A stretch of 34,112 bases of DNA from contig BFEA01000678.1 in NCBI GenBank assembly GCA_003427395.1, forward strand, positions 365,728 through 399,839, read 5' to 3'. This stretch comes from Chara braunii (lineage: Eukaryota; Streptophyta; Charophyceae; Charales; Characeae). Made by a program: the position numbers and the translations under genes. The notes beneath the pieces are model-generated. The model did no database searches, was not told the DNA's origin, and worked only from the letters and a program-made list of their open reading frames with translations. Shown piece after piece: positions 9,196 through 19,512 of this stretch (its first letter is position 1; each line of letters opens with the position of its first letter).

Positions 9196-10096
9196 CTGAA
9201 TCCCAAGCTCTCACTTTTGCAACCCTTGTAGATTTTATGGAAGCCCCAGCCCAGCATTATTCTCGGGCTTGCTCTGAATGCAGCCCAGCAGGTAGTGTAG
9301 GTACCTGCCTAACTGGTTTTGCTGGGACTTGTACCGCTATTTCATCATCCTGTGGACATCAAGTGGATGCGATTCCTTTTTCTTTTTTTTTTTAAGGTAC
9401 CCGTTCGTCCTTTTTTTTTAAAATAAATACTCCGATTGACCCCCTTTTGACATAGAAGTGAATCGAACTGGGGACTTGTCGGGTCCAAAATTTTGATAAG
9501 ATACAAACGTGCATAAACTTAAAATATATTCCTAGGGTCCAAAATTTTGGGCACTCAAGTGTACGCTATTCGTATCTTGTCAATTCAGAAGTATGTATAT
9601 TGTATGCTCTTTAACCCAAGGGGGGCTCTTGATACTTTTGGCCACTTAACCCACCGATTGACCCCGTTTTGAACCTGTAATCTATCCCTTCGACTGTGCA
9701 ATCTATCCCATATGACAGAAACCCCAAGGGCTCTGATACTTTTTCTCCTCTCTAAGAGTTTGCGATAGGACTTACGACGGCTTCAAGCCTTTATAGGACT
9801 CCGTCTACGAAAAATGGTGGTCCAGAAAGCCACGTGGGTCATTCCAAACCTAGAGTGACTAAACCCCGGAGAATACTCCCGCACCTGCTGACACCCTGCC
9901 TCTACAACAACCTGGGCGTAAAAAAAAGAAAAAAAGAAAAAAGAAAATAAAAAAATCTTGCAATGGAGTTTGAAGAAGATCCGATAGCACAGGCCAACTG
10001 ATCCTGGCTGTCATATTCGGTTAACGAGCCCACTTGCAAATCCTGTCCTCCTGTTTCTCCGTGCGATCCTGGAGTCTCTGCCCGGTACTTATTGCT
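9196..10096. other. Intron 1 segment with diverged direct repeats
   Basis: CCGATTGACCCC..TTTTGA occurs near 9431 and 9656, GGGTCCAAAATTTTG at 9481 and 9536, and an AACCC(A)AGGG..CTC..GATACTTTT block near 9613 and 9723. These suggest an old duplication of about 110-225 bp. No gene was recognised. Confidence 0.5.
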
Positions 10097-10166
10097 GCAT
10101 CTGGACGGAAAGTTGCATCAAATACAGCTATAATGACCGGGCGTTCTATTCGGGTGAAGACGTTAG
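10097..10166 (-). mobile_element. Half MITE, CCGTCTTC family
   Basis: Internal block CATCTGGAC..AAAGTT is followed by AATACAGCTATAATGACCGG and GCGTTCTATTCGGGTGAAGA. It matches the right half of the complete copies. The left terminus is absent, so it is truncated. Confidence 0.75.
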
Positions 10167-10404
10167 TTAAAGGTTGTTGGGTTGGAGGCTGGTCCCGCGA
10201 CCTGACGGTTGCCTGGGAGTGCCTTTTCCACTCACTGATTTTTCCCAATCTTCTACAGTTTGGTCAGTGATTCCAAGCCGAATTTTCTCTCACTGGTTTC
10301 GCACTTAAACGTTTACCCAGATCCCTTCCCGCGATCTTGAGTACTTGAGCTCTAGTTACAGCATAGAAAGATGCATTGGTGAATACTAGAATTGGCGAAC
10401 ACTA

Positions 10405-10497
10405 GAAGGTTGATGCAAAGTGTTCCACCAAATTGGCGAATATTAGAATTACCGAAATTGGCGAATTCTAGAAGGTTGATGCAAAGTGTTCCACCAG
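10405..10497. repeat. 66-bp direct duplication
   Basis: GAAGGTTGATGCAAAGTGTT begins at 10405 and again at 10471, each followed by CCACCA. Neighbouring ATTGGCGAA motifs also repeat. Confidence 0.85.
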
Positions 10498-10685
10498 TTT
10501 ACAGAGAATTTCATTATGGGTGTATTTATGAGACCTATACAAACAAAAAGAGGAGCTGTATCTGCAGAAAAGAATAGAATACGTGGTGTGCACCTTTAGT
10601 AAAGGTTGGGATTTTTCCATATCGCACAACGTCCGGCTTGCACAGGAGGCGGCGTTTTTGTTCGCAGGATGCGGCAGTTTTGTAG

Positions 10686-10868
10686 GCAATCGTTTTGGTT
10701 GTTGGGTGATATGCAATCGTTTTGGTTGTTGGGTGATATGGTTGCCGGTCGGCAAGTTGCACCGCATTTACGTTTTCGAAACAGGAAATCAGGAGACCGT
10801 CTACGACAATTGATAAAGCTGCCATTCCGTAGACCGTCTACCACAATCGATAAAGCTGCCATTCCGTG
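10686..10868. repeat. Adjacent 27-bp and 37-bp tandem duplications
   Basis: GCAATCGTTTTGGTTGTTGG starts at 10686 and 10713. AGACCGTCTAC(G/C)ACAAT starts at 10794 and 10831, each unit ending GCTGCCATTCCGT. A diverged third unit of the second type lies near 10981, so several rounds of local duplication occurred. Confidence 0.9.
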
Positions 10869-11039
10869 TGGGACGGAATTTGCATGTCTCGTTGGAACGA
10901 GGGGGAGTGTCCATGGTCCAGAAGTGTGTGTTCAATCGGCGGTGTCAGTCCGTGGTCCAGAAGTGGTTGAACGGAAAGCAGGTGACCACCTACCACAATC
11001 AATAAAGCTGCCACTCCATGTGGGATGAAATTCGGATAC

Positions 11040-11561
11040 CACCACAACGTCCGCGGTGTTGCTCACAGCAGCGCAGAATGATTAAGGACCAAAATGGCTG
11101 GCGGCGCCCAGTCCTGGCCTGAAGTCAGTTTCTTTTTTTGGGGAGAGCCTTCCCTCTTTTTCGACACGCCTGGTTTTGCTGGGCGATCCCCCCCTGGCCC
11201 AGCTGGCCGGGCGATGGCCCAGCCTAGGTATTGTCGTGTCGTCTGCGGGATTGATTATGACCCTTGATTTCAAGTAGGATTGTTGCACTAGGAAGAGATC
11301 GGTAGAATGTACGTGGGCCAATCTATAATATATGTCGTCTCTGCCAATCTATAATATATGTCGTCTCTGCCTCGTCTAGCCCCGACGAGTCTTCCTTTAA
11401 ACACATGGGCTAATGTATCGAGTTCGTTTGGGCGCGGCATGCATTATGACCCTAATCAGATCAGCAGTACGATTGTTGCGTTAGAAGAGAGGGTAGGCTA
11501 TATGTGACTGTGACTTGTCTAGACCTGCTCTGCCGAACATGGTCTGTTACGTGTTGGTCAG
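11040..11561. other. Intron 1 segment with a 26-bp tandem repeat
   Basis: CCAATCTATAATATATGTCG starts at 11318 and 11344. A longer, diverged duplication of about 200 bp is suggested by TTATGACCCT..GATTGTTGC at about 11257 and 11446. No gene was recognised. Confidence 0.6.
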
Positions 11562-11675
11562 TACCTTCATCCCCCGAATACAACGTACAGCTCATTATAG
11601 CTGTATGTTTTTGGTGCATCTTTCAGTCAAAATACAGCTATAATGACCACACATTGTATTTGGGCGAAGACGGTA
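11562..11675. mobile_element. MITE, CCGTCTTC family, complete copy
   Basis: The left end TACCTTCATCCCCCGAATAC and the right end GTATTTGGGCGAAGACGGTA are inverted repeats. Inner arms TCATTATAGCTGTA and TACAGCTATAATGA extend the stem, with a CTTTCAGTC block between. A TA lies at each end, as in Stowaway/mariner-type elements that duplicate TA. About 114 bp, non-coding. Confidence 0.85.
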
Positions 11676-11801
11676 GGTTAGACTCTGAGCGGGATGTGGT
11701 CTGTAGCCTTGTTGCTTCGATGAATTATGCAACCTTTTGTGGTTTCTTACGTACCAGGGAGGCAAAGTTTATTCTGACTCGAAAAGAACTTGTGCTACCG
11801 T

Positions 11802-11940
11802 AACGCACCCTGATAGTGAATGTATGCAAAACCAAATTCCCGGCCAGGTACATCCAAAAATGCGGGTGCTTTGTGCACCCGCATTTTGGATGTACCTGGC
11901 CGGGAATTTGGTTTGTGTACATTCACTATCAGGGTGCGTT
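11802..11940. mobile_element. Foldback element: near-perfect 139-bp palindrome
   Basis: Arms of about 67 bp (11802-11869 and 11875-11940) pair almost completely around a 5-nt loop TTTGT. The outer arm begins AACGCACCCTGATAGTGAAT; the inner arm has CCCGGCCAGGTACATCC. Only a few mismatches occur near 11823-11830. A diverged relative with the same outer motif lies at 24617-24717, so this is probably a mobile foldback family rather than a local inversion. Confidence 0.9.
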
Positions 11941-12818
11941 ATGTTCGGGGGAAGAGGGTAGTAGGACATTGTTGATGGCATCTTGCTGTAGTGGTGGTCG
12001 CGTATATCGAGGAAAATCCAAGTGGCAGTATAATATAATATTATTATGTATTATATGCTCTTATGGCAGTTTCCTGATGGATTGAGCCGACTGCTTAGGA
12101 CAGCGCCGAGAGCCCAATCGGCTTGAATTTTTGTTGGAGGATCATCTATTGGCAGACAAGGGTGGTGGTCTCTGTCATGCAAGAGACTGGCTTGTCCGAC
12201 AGGATGCCGGTAGTGGTGCGGAAGTTGCGTAATGATAATGAGGGTCGGGATAAGTTTAGGTATCACTCTTTGCCTGAAACTGGAAACATACCCTGGACAG
12301 ATGGCAGCCCTTCGTAAGAACGTGGGCAATGGACATGAATCCTTACGCACTTATAAACTGCACAGGAAATATGTGGCTGCAGAGTAAACACTGTCTCTTA
12401 TGGACGATAGCACACAGCTTATCGCGGCGAGATTGACTAGCATCTTTTTCAATAGAGATCGCTGGTTTTCTGAGATCCCCGTGGATCTCTACGCTATTGC
12501 ACAACAAAAAACAATCACTGAACAAATCGATAGTCAACTGGCTAACTAGTAACATTGATCGATGAACCAGGTTGAGTGTGTGCTTGATTCAGCAGGTCGC
12601 GTGTGTGAAGCTTCGGTGCGGAGACCTCAACAGCCACTTTGTGTTTTTTTTTTTTTGCGTGAATAACCTTAAACAATAGTGTAGCTGTGATTGGCCGTCC
12701 ATGCCAACAGCAAGATAACACACATCTTATGGTAATCTGCACCTAGTCATTCCTGGAATTTATCAGCCTGTTCAGTCATGGGAAATACAGTGTCCAGTGA
12801 ATGGCAGGGGGTTGGAGA
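11941..12818. other. Intron 1 segment without recognised elements
   Basis: I see short AT-rich stretches (about 12028-12060) and a small hairpin (GAGATCC..GGATCTC near 12472), but no gene, RNA or longer repeat. Confidence 0.45.
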
Positions 12819-12945
12819 GGGGGGGGGGGGGGGGGGGGGGCGGATTGTGGGGGGAGGAATGGATGGTGGAGCTGAAAGGGGTGGGGGTGCGGGCGGATTG
12901 CGGGAAGAGGGATGGGTGGTGGAGTTGAAAAAGGGGGGGGGGGGG
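12819..12945. repeat. Poly(G) run and 53-bp G-rich duplication
   Basis: A G run of about 22 bp (12819-12840) is followed by two G-rich units starting CGGATTG at 12841 and 12894, each containing ATGG(A/G)TGGTGGAG(C/T)TGAAA. Another G run follows at about 12935. The + strand is G-quadruplex-prone and the copy length may be unreliable. Confidence 0.85.
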
Positions 12946-13890
12946 TAATCTGACTGGCATATTAGTTAGTGTGTAGAGGGGGACGGGAGGGAGAGGAGTA
13001 ATGGAGAGCATTCCAGGGTGGGAAACGAACAAATGGGTGTGGGTCTTGCATCAGGAGTGAGCAAAATGTTATATCCCCTTAGATGCGGATCGTTGGCATT
13101 TGCTCTCTGAGCCAGGCTAACAAGTCGACTGGCAAGCCTTCCTGAGTTTGTTCTGGACTCTCCTTCCGGAGCAAGACCTATCTCTCTCAGTGAAGATGGT
13201 GGGCTGTCATGCGTAGGTAATTGCGCATTTGGAGAACCACTCGTCTTCGTGAGGTGATCGCCTGGCGTGTTGGAATGGATAAGGACATAGTTTGTACACT
13301 GCAATGACCGCACCGATTTACGATTCACGTTTACGATTTTGTGAGTCATGGAGTCAAGGTGATGGATGAAGGCGTGCTGTGATTAGTATGATGGTTGTTT
13401 TCCACGATTTATAGCCATGCAAGAGTGACTGTGCTCTGTAAAGAGCCTGTCATCGGTCTTGGTTTTTAAACTGGCTGGGCATTTGTTATTTGCTGAAAAC
13501 GACTGTGTTTGGGGACGAGGTGAAGCAAGGACATTCATTGGCAGCTTAAAAAGCTGTATGTACTGATTTTACGTGGTCTTCTTTCTATGGGTTTTGGTTT
13601 CAACAATTGATGGAGGAGGCAGGCTTATGGCAAATAGTAGTTGGAATGCCTGCCGTTAGGTGGTAATTGTGGCTACATAGCTCACTGTCTGCCTTTTGCA
13701 TCGATTGTTAGCATGCTTGTCTGAACACAGCAGTGCAGATGTTGTGGAAGCTGTCGTGTCCGTGAGTGAGATGCGAGCAATATGGATAAATCAATTGAGA
13801 AAGAATTTCTAAGCGCAGAATTCAGTATGGCAGGCATCCGCTTATTGCAAATGTCAATGTTTTGGGGCAAATGCGGGGGGGTGGGGCGCG
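12946..13890. other. Intron 1 segment, no recognised features
   Basis: The sequence is of mixed composition with no convincing coding region, RNA gene or repeat. It ends in a G-rich stretch at the assembly gap. Confidence 0.5.
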
Positions 13891-14585
13891 NNNNNNNNNN
13901 NNNNNNNNNNNNNNNNNNNNNNNNNNNNNNNNNNNNNNNNNNNNNNNNNNNNNNNNNNNNNNNNNNNNNNNNNNNNNNNNNNNNNNNNNNNNNNNNNNNN
14001 NNNNNNNNNNNNNNNNNNNNNNNNNNNNNNNNNNNNNNNNNNNNNNNNNNNNNNNNNNNNNNNNNNNNNNNNNNNNNNNNNNNNNNNNNNNNNNNNNNNN
14101 NNNNNNNNNNNNNNNNNNNNNNNNNNNNNNNNNNNNNNNNNNNNNNNNNNNNNNNNNNNNNNNNNNNNNNNNNNNNNNNNNNNNNNNNNNNNNNNNNNNN
14201 NNNNNNNNNNNNNNNNNNNNNNNNNNNNNNNNNNNNNNNNNNNNNNNNNNNNNNNNNNNNNNNNNNNNNNNNNNNNNNNNNNNNNNNNNNNNNNNNNNNN
14301 NNNNNNNNNNNNNNNNNNNNNNNNNNNNNNNNNNNNNNNNNNNNNNNNNNNNNNNNNNNNNNNNNNNNNNNNNNNNNNNNNNNNNNNNNNNNNNNNNNNN
14401 NNNNNNNNNNNNNNNNNNNNNNNNNNNNNNNNNNNNNNNNNNNNNNNNNNNNNNNNNNNNNNNNNNNNNNNNNNNNNNNNNNNNNNNNNNNNNNNNNNNN
14501 NNNNNNNNNNNNNNNNNNNNNNNNNNNNNNNNNNNNNNNNNNNNNNNNNNNNNNNNNNNNNNNNNNNNNNNNNNNNNNNNNNNNN
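13891..14585. other. Assembly gap (695 N)
   Basis: Unresolved bases, flanked by a G-rich sequence on the left and a C run (14586-14599) on the right. A low-complexity GC tract probably caused the gap. A small exon could be hidden here. Confidence 0.99.
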
Positions 14586-14599
14586 CCCCCCCCCCCCCC

Positions 14600-15312
14600 G
14601 ACTTCCATGTGGACCCGATCTTATGTCTAAACTTGGTGCTCGACTGTCTGACTCTCTGTTCTCGAATCAGCTGTGTAAAAATGCACTTATGGCTGCTTAT
14701 GTTCCCCTAGTGTCATTCCTGTTCCTGTGTGTTTGCTAGCTCGGTTACTTGCCGCGTTTGTGTCCGTGTTGCTGGCTGCGATGTTGGTTTTGCACACTAT
14801 TCGATCTATTATATTTCTTGATTTCTGCCTCTTGCCCCTTCCTCCTTGGTTTGAATTGTGGAAGGCAGGAATTTATTTTATTTATCGCTATGGCTCACGA
14901 CTTATTTTGGGTGTTCATATTTTTGCGGGAAGATGGTGGTGGTTTGCGACCGTCTGACAGTTTTATCGTTTCTCCTGTGGGATCGATCAGGAGACAAAAC
15001 CTCTCAGGTGATTAAAAAGATATTTGATGTGATGGACCTGGAATTTCATGGTTTAATGTGCAGGGTAGAGAGGATGGGGAGGTGGTTGGGCGGCGGGTTT
15101 GTTTGGTGCTTGACGTGGCCGTAGGACAAGTGGCATGTTTCTGGATGTGGATGATGAAAATGATGCCTCCACACAAAAGGCTGGCAGGCGGGAAGGGTAG
15201 AGGGCTTAATGAATGATTGTTTGGGCTGGGGCTGGGTCTATGATTTGTGTCGGTGTGCTTCGGCAAAAGGGATTGATTGTTGGCATGTTGACAGGAAGTC
15301 GTCGTGGTACAG
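14600..15312. other. 3' part of intron 1
   Basis: No element was recognised. Two candidate acceptors lie at the end: TTGACAG (exon from 15295) and GGTACAG (exon from 15313). They are 18 nt apart and both keep the reading frame. Confidence 0.6.
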
Positions 15313-15829
15313 AAGACGAGATGACGCAAACAGTGCATGTTGCAAACTTGAGTCCTGTGCTGACAATGGAGCAGGTACGGCAGCTGTTCAGCTTCTGTGG
15401 AAGAGTCATCGATTGTAGGCTAGAGGGTGAGGCGCATCAGTCTGGTGCTGTTATCGAGTTTTCCAAGCACGAAGAAGCTCAGGCAGCCCTCGGATTGAAT
15501 GGGATGGTGGTTGGGGACCGGTCTATCCGAGTAGAGCTGTCAAAGAATGCCAGGCTGGTAAAGCAGTCTCCAGCGACTCCGCAGAGTCTGCCGGCGATGA
15601 TGCAGCAAGCTGTGCAGCTGCAACAGATCCAGTTTCAGCATGCACTTGCAATGCAGGCAGCTCAGCAGCAGCAGATGGCCGCAGCTCGAGCAGCCAATGT
15701 GAAAACGGCAGCTGAAATGGCAGCTGCTCGGGCGGCAGAAATCAGCAAGCGGTTGAAAGGACTGGACGATGCGAAGGAGGAAAAGGAGGCGGCAGCAAAG
15801 GCAAAATCTGAAATGAAGGCTGAAAACAG
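15313..15829 (+). CDS. Filamin-CCCH-RRM-RS protein, exon 2 (RRM)
   Basis: This exon supplies two bases of codon 372 and residues 373-543, ending at the donor AACAG|GTAAGAG. Residues 375-450 are a canonical RRM. The RNP2 strand is VHVANL (379-384), followed by helix 1 (TMEQVRQLFSFCG), and the RNP1 strand is reduced to SGAVIEFS (415-422). The aromatic residue usual in the middle of RNP1 is replaced, so RNA contacts may differ from a standard RRM. Residues 455-543 are Gln/Ala/Met-rich, then charged (KEEKEAAAKAKSEMK), and probably a long helix. An alternative start at 15295 would insert six residues before Glu372. The phase agrees exactly with exons 1 and 3. Confidence 0.88.
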
Positions 15830-15966
15830 GTAAGAGTTTTCCAACGGAACGACGCGTTGCTCTTCATTTATGTGTACTGGCTTGGTCTATGCTGTCTTAC
15901 TTTACGTGAAAGGTGCTCGGTAGTGCCGTTTTCTTTGTGGAAGTCCAGGATAATCTGGGAAAGGTA

Positions 15967-16060
15967 GTGTGGAGGTGTGCGAGGGAAGCCAAGAGTGTGG
16001 AGGTGTGCGTGGGAAGCCAAGAGTGTGGAGGTGTGCGTGGGAAGCCAAGAGTATGTGGGA
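15967..16060. repeat. 28-bp tandem repeat, 3+ copies
   Basis: Units start at 15967, 15995 and 16023 with GTGTGGAGGTGTGCG(A/T)GGGA and end in GCCAAGA. A degenerate fourth begins near 16051. Confidence 0.95.
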
Positions 16061-16376
16061 AAAGGAAGATCCAAAAAAGGCTAGGCTATCAGATGTCTGG
16101 GACCCCTGGACACCTGGGCTGCACATCTGTTTCGTTGTCCGGAACCCGAACATCTGGCCCGGATGCGCGGTCCGTTGTCCAAACCGGAGTCGTCTGGGAT
16201 GGCGGACATCTGTCTGGATTAAGGGCGATTGGAGGGGTCCACGTTTATTCTGACATGTGGAGCTTGCTGTGCTACTGCCTCTGACCCCAAGGATAAAATT
16301 CGGGGGCAGTTCGCACAAGAACAAAAAAGAAGAAAAAGGAATTAGGAAGGAAAGGAGTGGTAAAAAAGAGAAGGCA

Positions 16377-16610
16377 GATTTGCTTGTTTTGCGCTGATGT
16401 TGTTCCCAGCAAATCCTCTTGTGGCATGATTGAAGGGAATGGAGGGGAAAAAGAAGATTTGCTTGTTTTGTGCTGATGTTGTTCCCTGCAACTCCTCTTG
16501 TGGCATGATTGAAGGGAACGGAGGGCGAAAAAGGAGGAGGAAGATTTGCTTGTTTTGTGCTGATGTTGTTCCCAGCAACTCCCCTTGTGTCTTGATTGAA
16601 GGTAATGATT
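16377..16610. repeat. ~80-bp tandem repeat, 3 copies
   Basis: Units start at 16377, 16456 and 16543 with GATTTGCTTGTTTTG(C/T)GCTG, followed by ATGTTGTTCCC and a TTGATTGAAGG-type end. Purine-rich spacers of different length separate them, giving periods of 79 and 87 bp. Confidence 0.95.
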
Positions 16611-16794
16611 ACTGGCAATGACGATGAGTGTGGCACGGCTAGATATCGACAAGTGCCAGAGTGGTGATGTTGATTACCGCGGTGATGCTGCTGCTGATGA
16701 TCATGAGGGCAAAGGATGACGGTGTGGTGCAAATAATAACAATAATAACAACAACAACAGTTAATAACAATAATAATGCCTCTGACCGCTTGTG

Positions 16795-16980
16795 TTTTTT
16801 TGTTTTTTTTTTGAAAGGGGCGACGACCTTTAGATGTCGTTATTGAACTGACAGGCCCCAGGCAATTCACAGTGATCTTATTCTCTTCCTCTCTTCATCT
16901 GAAGGTATCTGGATTCGAGCTTGAGTCTGTATTTCAACAGTTCAGGGGTGTGCTAACTCAGCTAGGCCTGTTGGTTGGCT
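16795..16980 (-). mobile_element. tRNA-derived SINE (family B), minus strand
   Basis: Read on the minus strand, the head contains a Pol III A-box-like TAGCTGAGTTAG (16953-16964) and a B-box-like GCTCGAATCC (16911-16920), with an anticodon-arm-like CTGTTGAAATACAG between. The body carries CCTGGGGCCTGTCAG and GTCGCCCC, and an A-rich tail corresponds to the T run at 16795-16813. An imperfect direct repeat CTGACCGCTTGT / CTGACTGCTGTT (16782 and 16979) may be the target-site duplication. The head is very similar to that of the SINE at 31442-31703, but the 3' part is different. Confidence 0.8.
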
Positions 16981-17352
16981 GACTGCTGTTTTGTTAGTGG
17001 GGGTCAGGAGAGATGCGTGTGCGTGTCATGTTTTGTGCTGCTGGTAAATCAGTGGTTCTTGCTGTGTCTGTGCCAGTTTGCAATTTTTTTGGGAATCCAT
17101 TGGACTCGATCAGGTGTTTTGTGTTGGGGTTTGCAAAAAATAAGTTTTGCTGGGAATGTGCCCTCATGGATTTGGATGAGGCGTCGCAGAAGGACAAATT
17201 GCATTGTGGTGAGCATGGAGGTTACAAAACCCCATCCCCCACCCGCCCCGCTTGAAGGCCATCAACCTTATTTGGTGCGTTTGTCGGCGGGATGATGTTT
17301 TACTGACTTGGGGGTGTGGCTGGTGCTCATGAATGGCTGCGCTTCTGAGCAG

Positions 17353-18862
17353 TAAGCCTGGGTCAGCTTCGTCCTCTCCAACTCGGTCTCGCAAATCGAG
17401 GTCTCGGTCACGGACGAAATCACGATCGAGATCGCCTGCACGGTCACGATCACGGTCGAAGTCGCGCTCTCGCTCGCCAAGAGGAGGAAGGAGAAGGGCT
17501 TATCGGACACCATCCCCCATCAGAATGCGGGAGAGGTATCGAGAAAGAGAGAGATACTATCGAGGCGGATCTGGACGGTCAAGGACGAGGGATGTGTGGT
17601 TTCCAAGGAGTAGAAGCAGGGACAGGGAATGGGACTGGAGGAGAGAGAGGGACAGGGAGCGGGAACATTACATGCATAGAGGGAGAGAATACGACCGATC
17701 GAGATACTATAGCAGTGGTAGGGACTGGGAGCGGGAGTATCACTTCAAGGGTCGACGAAGTAGGAGTCGAAGCCGAGATCGAGAACGAGAACGAGATCGA
17801 GAACGTGCCATTGATCACCGACGGTCGAGGTCCAGATCTCCTTGGCCACGTCACAATTCTAGGCAAAGTGTCAGTCCGCGAAGAAGGCGCGAGGAGATCA
17901 TTGACAAGCGGTCCAATCCATCTCGACCCGAACCACGGCAGAGGCAAAGCGTGGAACGCAGTGAGAGCAGGAGCCCTGCACAATCCGAGCGAGAGACTGA
18001 GCGGAAAGAGGTATCGCTGTCCCCTGTACCCTCGTTGTCAGTGTCACTTGGTAGGAAGAAGAAATCTGATGTCGATGATGATGATAATGATGATGATGAT
18101 GATGAGGTTTCAAAGAGTGTAGGTAAAGGAGACATGCACAATGGCTCGGCAAAGATAGACACCGAGGAGAGTATGCCAGCCCTGCCTTCGAGGGAAGAAG
18201 TGGATGAGGTGGGGACTGACCCAATCACAGAGGAGGAAGAGAAAGAGCGTGACAAGATAGAAGCAGAACTGAGGAGAAGGGTGGAAGAGAATGAGAAGGA
18301 GCGGGCAAAACGAGAGCTCGAGAACTTGAAGAGGATGGTTGAGGAGGAAGAGGGGGTGGCATTCGACAAACTCGGCGACCGATCGGAACACGAAGATGGC
18401 AGGGATGACTTTTCAGTGGAGAAGACGCGGGATGAAAGGCGGAGACGATCAGAGGATTCTGGAGCGGTGGATAGAACGATGGGAAAAAGATGCAAAGATG
18501 AGAAAGATGAATTGGTGAGCAAGGAAGATGATGCAGACGACCTTGCTGAAGAAGATGTGAAGAGGGAAAAGCATCGTGAGAAGCGGAGGAGGAAAAAACA
18601 CCGGAAAGGGGATGCTGCAGACGAGGAAGGGTCGGATGATGGTGAACGTAAGAAAAAACATAGGAGGAAGAGGCACAAAAGAAACAGGTCTAGGTCTGCG
18701 TCTCCGTCTGTGGAGCAGAACAGTGGTGCAGTGGACAAGGACAGGGGGGTAGAGCGGGAAAGGGCAAGGAGGAGTCCGTCAAAAAGTCCGACAAGGAAGA
18801 GAAATGGAAGCCGTCAAAAGAGGAAAAGGTCTGTGTCGCGAAGCTGGAGTAGTAGTGAGTGA
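17353..18862 (+). CDS. Filamin-CCCH-RRM-RS protein, exon 3 (RS domain, stop)
   Basis: The last coding exon begins with T, completing Ser544, and encodes residues 545-1046 before the TGA at 18860-18862. Residues ~552-590 are dense RS/SR dipeptides (SRSRSRTKSRSRSP) followed by SPRGGRRRAYRTPSPIRMRE. RE/RD repeats then extend to about 700. Other blocks are an SR/SP stretch, an acidic Asp run (about 782-795), a coiled-coil-like Glu/Lys/Arg segment (about 833-878) and a Lys/Arg-rich region near 948. The tail ends SVSRSWSSSE. RS domains mediate spliceosomal protein contacts, are phosphorylated by SRPK/CLK kinases and direct proteins to nuclear speckles. No canonical AATAAA was found just downstream. 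Confidence 0.9.
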
Positions 18863-19412
18863 TCCTTGTTTCTGCCCGGACGTTTTCTGAAACTTGCGCC
18901 ATTCTGTATGCTTCAGTAGTTTGTCGTCTCTTCTTTCTGTGACTGAGAGTATCTGTGATCAAGCGCTCTCTGGGATTTTGCTATAAATACAAGTCTCCTG
19001 CCCATGTTTAATGTGACCTCAGTTCACACTTCTGCAGTTAACTATTTTTGCGCGAATGCAGCTGTTCGCTATACACACGAGGATTGAGAGAGCGAGAGAG
19101 AGAGAGAGAGAGAGAGGATATCTGGATTGCTTGAGGGTGGGCATTGAATTGGTGATTCAATGTGATGATGGATTTCGCTGGTGTGGAGTCCTGTGATAAA
19201 TGCTTGGCTTTTCTGGACAAGCAAGCGAATCTCATCACACACTTCCGCAATGATATCATCCACCAAGTTATGTGTGACATCCTGCGTGGGCAGTTTGCTG
19301 TGAATGTGTCGGTTGACCTATCAGCGAATCCTGTGTTTTGTTGTCGGTTGCCTTTTTGCTGTCCGCTGTCTGAGCATATTGTTAGCCATGATTACTTGCG
19401 CTGTTTATTTCA
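18863..19412. other. Probable 3' UTR and downstream spacer
   Basis: The first few hundred bases after the stop presumably include the 3' UTR and poly(A) site; GCTATAAATACAAG near 18980 is only a weak candidate signal. A GA microsatellite lies at about 19085-19117. No gene was recognised. Confidence 0.5.
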
Positions 19413-19512
19413 ACTACCGTCTTCACCTGAATAGAACGCCCGATCATTATAGCTGTATTTGGCCCAGATACGGCAATACTCGGGGGCGTTCTATTCGGGT
19501 GAAGACGGTAGT
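19413..19512. mobile_element. MITE, CCGTCTTC family, complete 100-bp copy
   Basis: AACTACCGTCTTCACCTGAA at the left and TTCGGGTGAAGACGGTAGTT at the right are inverted repeats, continued inward by TAGAACGCC / GGCGTTCTA. The interior includes TCATTATAGCTGTATT. A TA lies just outside each CCGTCTTC terminus. This is the shortest and best conserved copy. Confidence 0.9.

Larger units (their letters stand above)
2348..15312 (+). other. Intron 1 (about 12.97 kb)
   Basis: The intron starts GTACAATG after GCAG and ends at ...GGTACAG (15312). Phase is 1: one base of codon 372 lies upstream and two downstream. If retained, the exon 1 frame stays open to a stop at 2662-2664 and would give a 476-residue protein with the filamin and CCCH domains but no RRM or RS region. 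No additional exon was recognised inside, but a small one cannot be excluded, particularly in the 695-base gap. The content is repeats, described separately. Confidence 0.75.
15830..17352 (+). other. Intron 2 (1523 bp)
   Basis: The intron starts GTAAGAG and ends TTCTGAGCAG. Phase is 2: AG before it and T after it make Ser544. The pyrimidine tract before the acceptor is weak. It contains 28-bp and ~80-bp tandem repeats, an AAT/AAC-rich stretch (about 16733-16777) and a tRNA-derived SINE. Confidence 0.8.

Noticed and set aside
13682-14710. Open frames of about 280-308 codons spanning the gap
   Set aside because: They consist almost entirely of unresolved bases.
16911-16980. A functional tRNA gene
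   Set aside because: The A and B boxes are tRNA-like, but the acceptor stem does not pair and the sequence continues into a SINE body with poly(A).
17579-18738. Long minus-strand Ser-rich open frame opposite exon 3
   Set aside because: It is a shadow of the RS-encoding exon: the complement of Arg/Ser codons gives Ser-rich frames.
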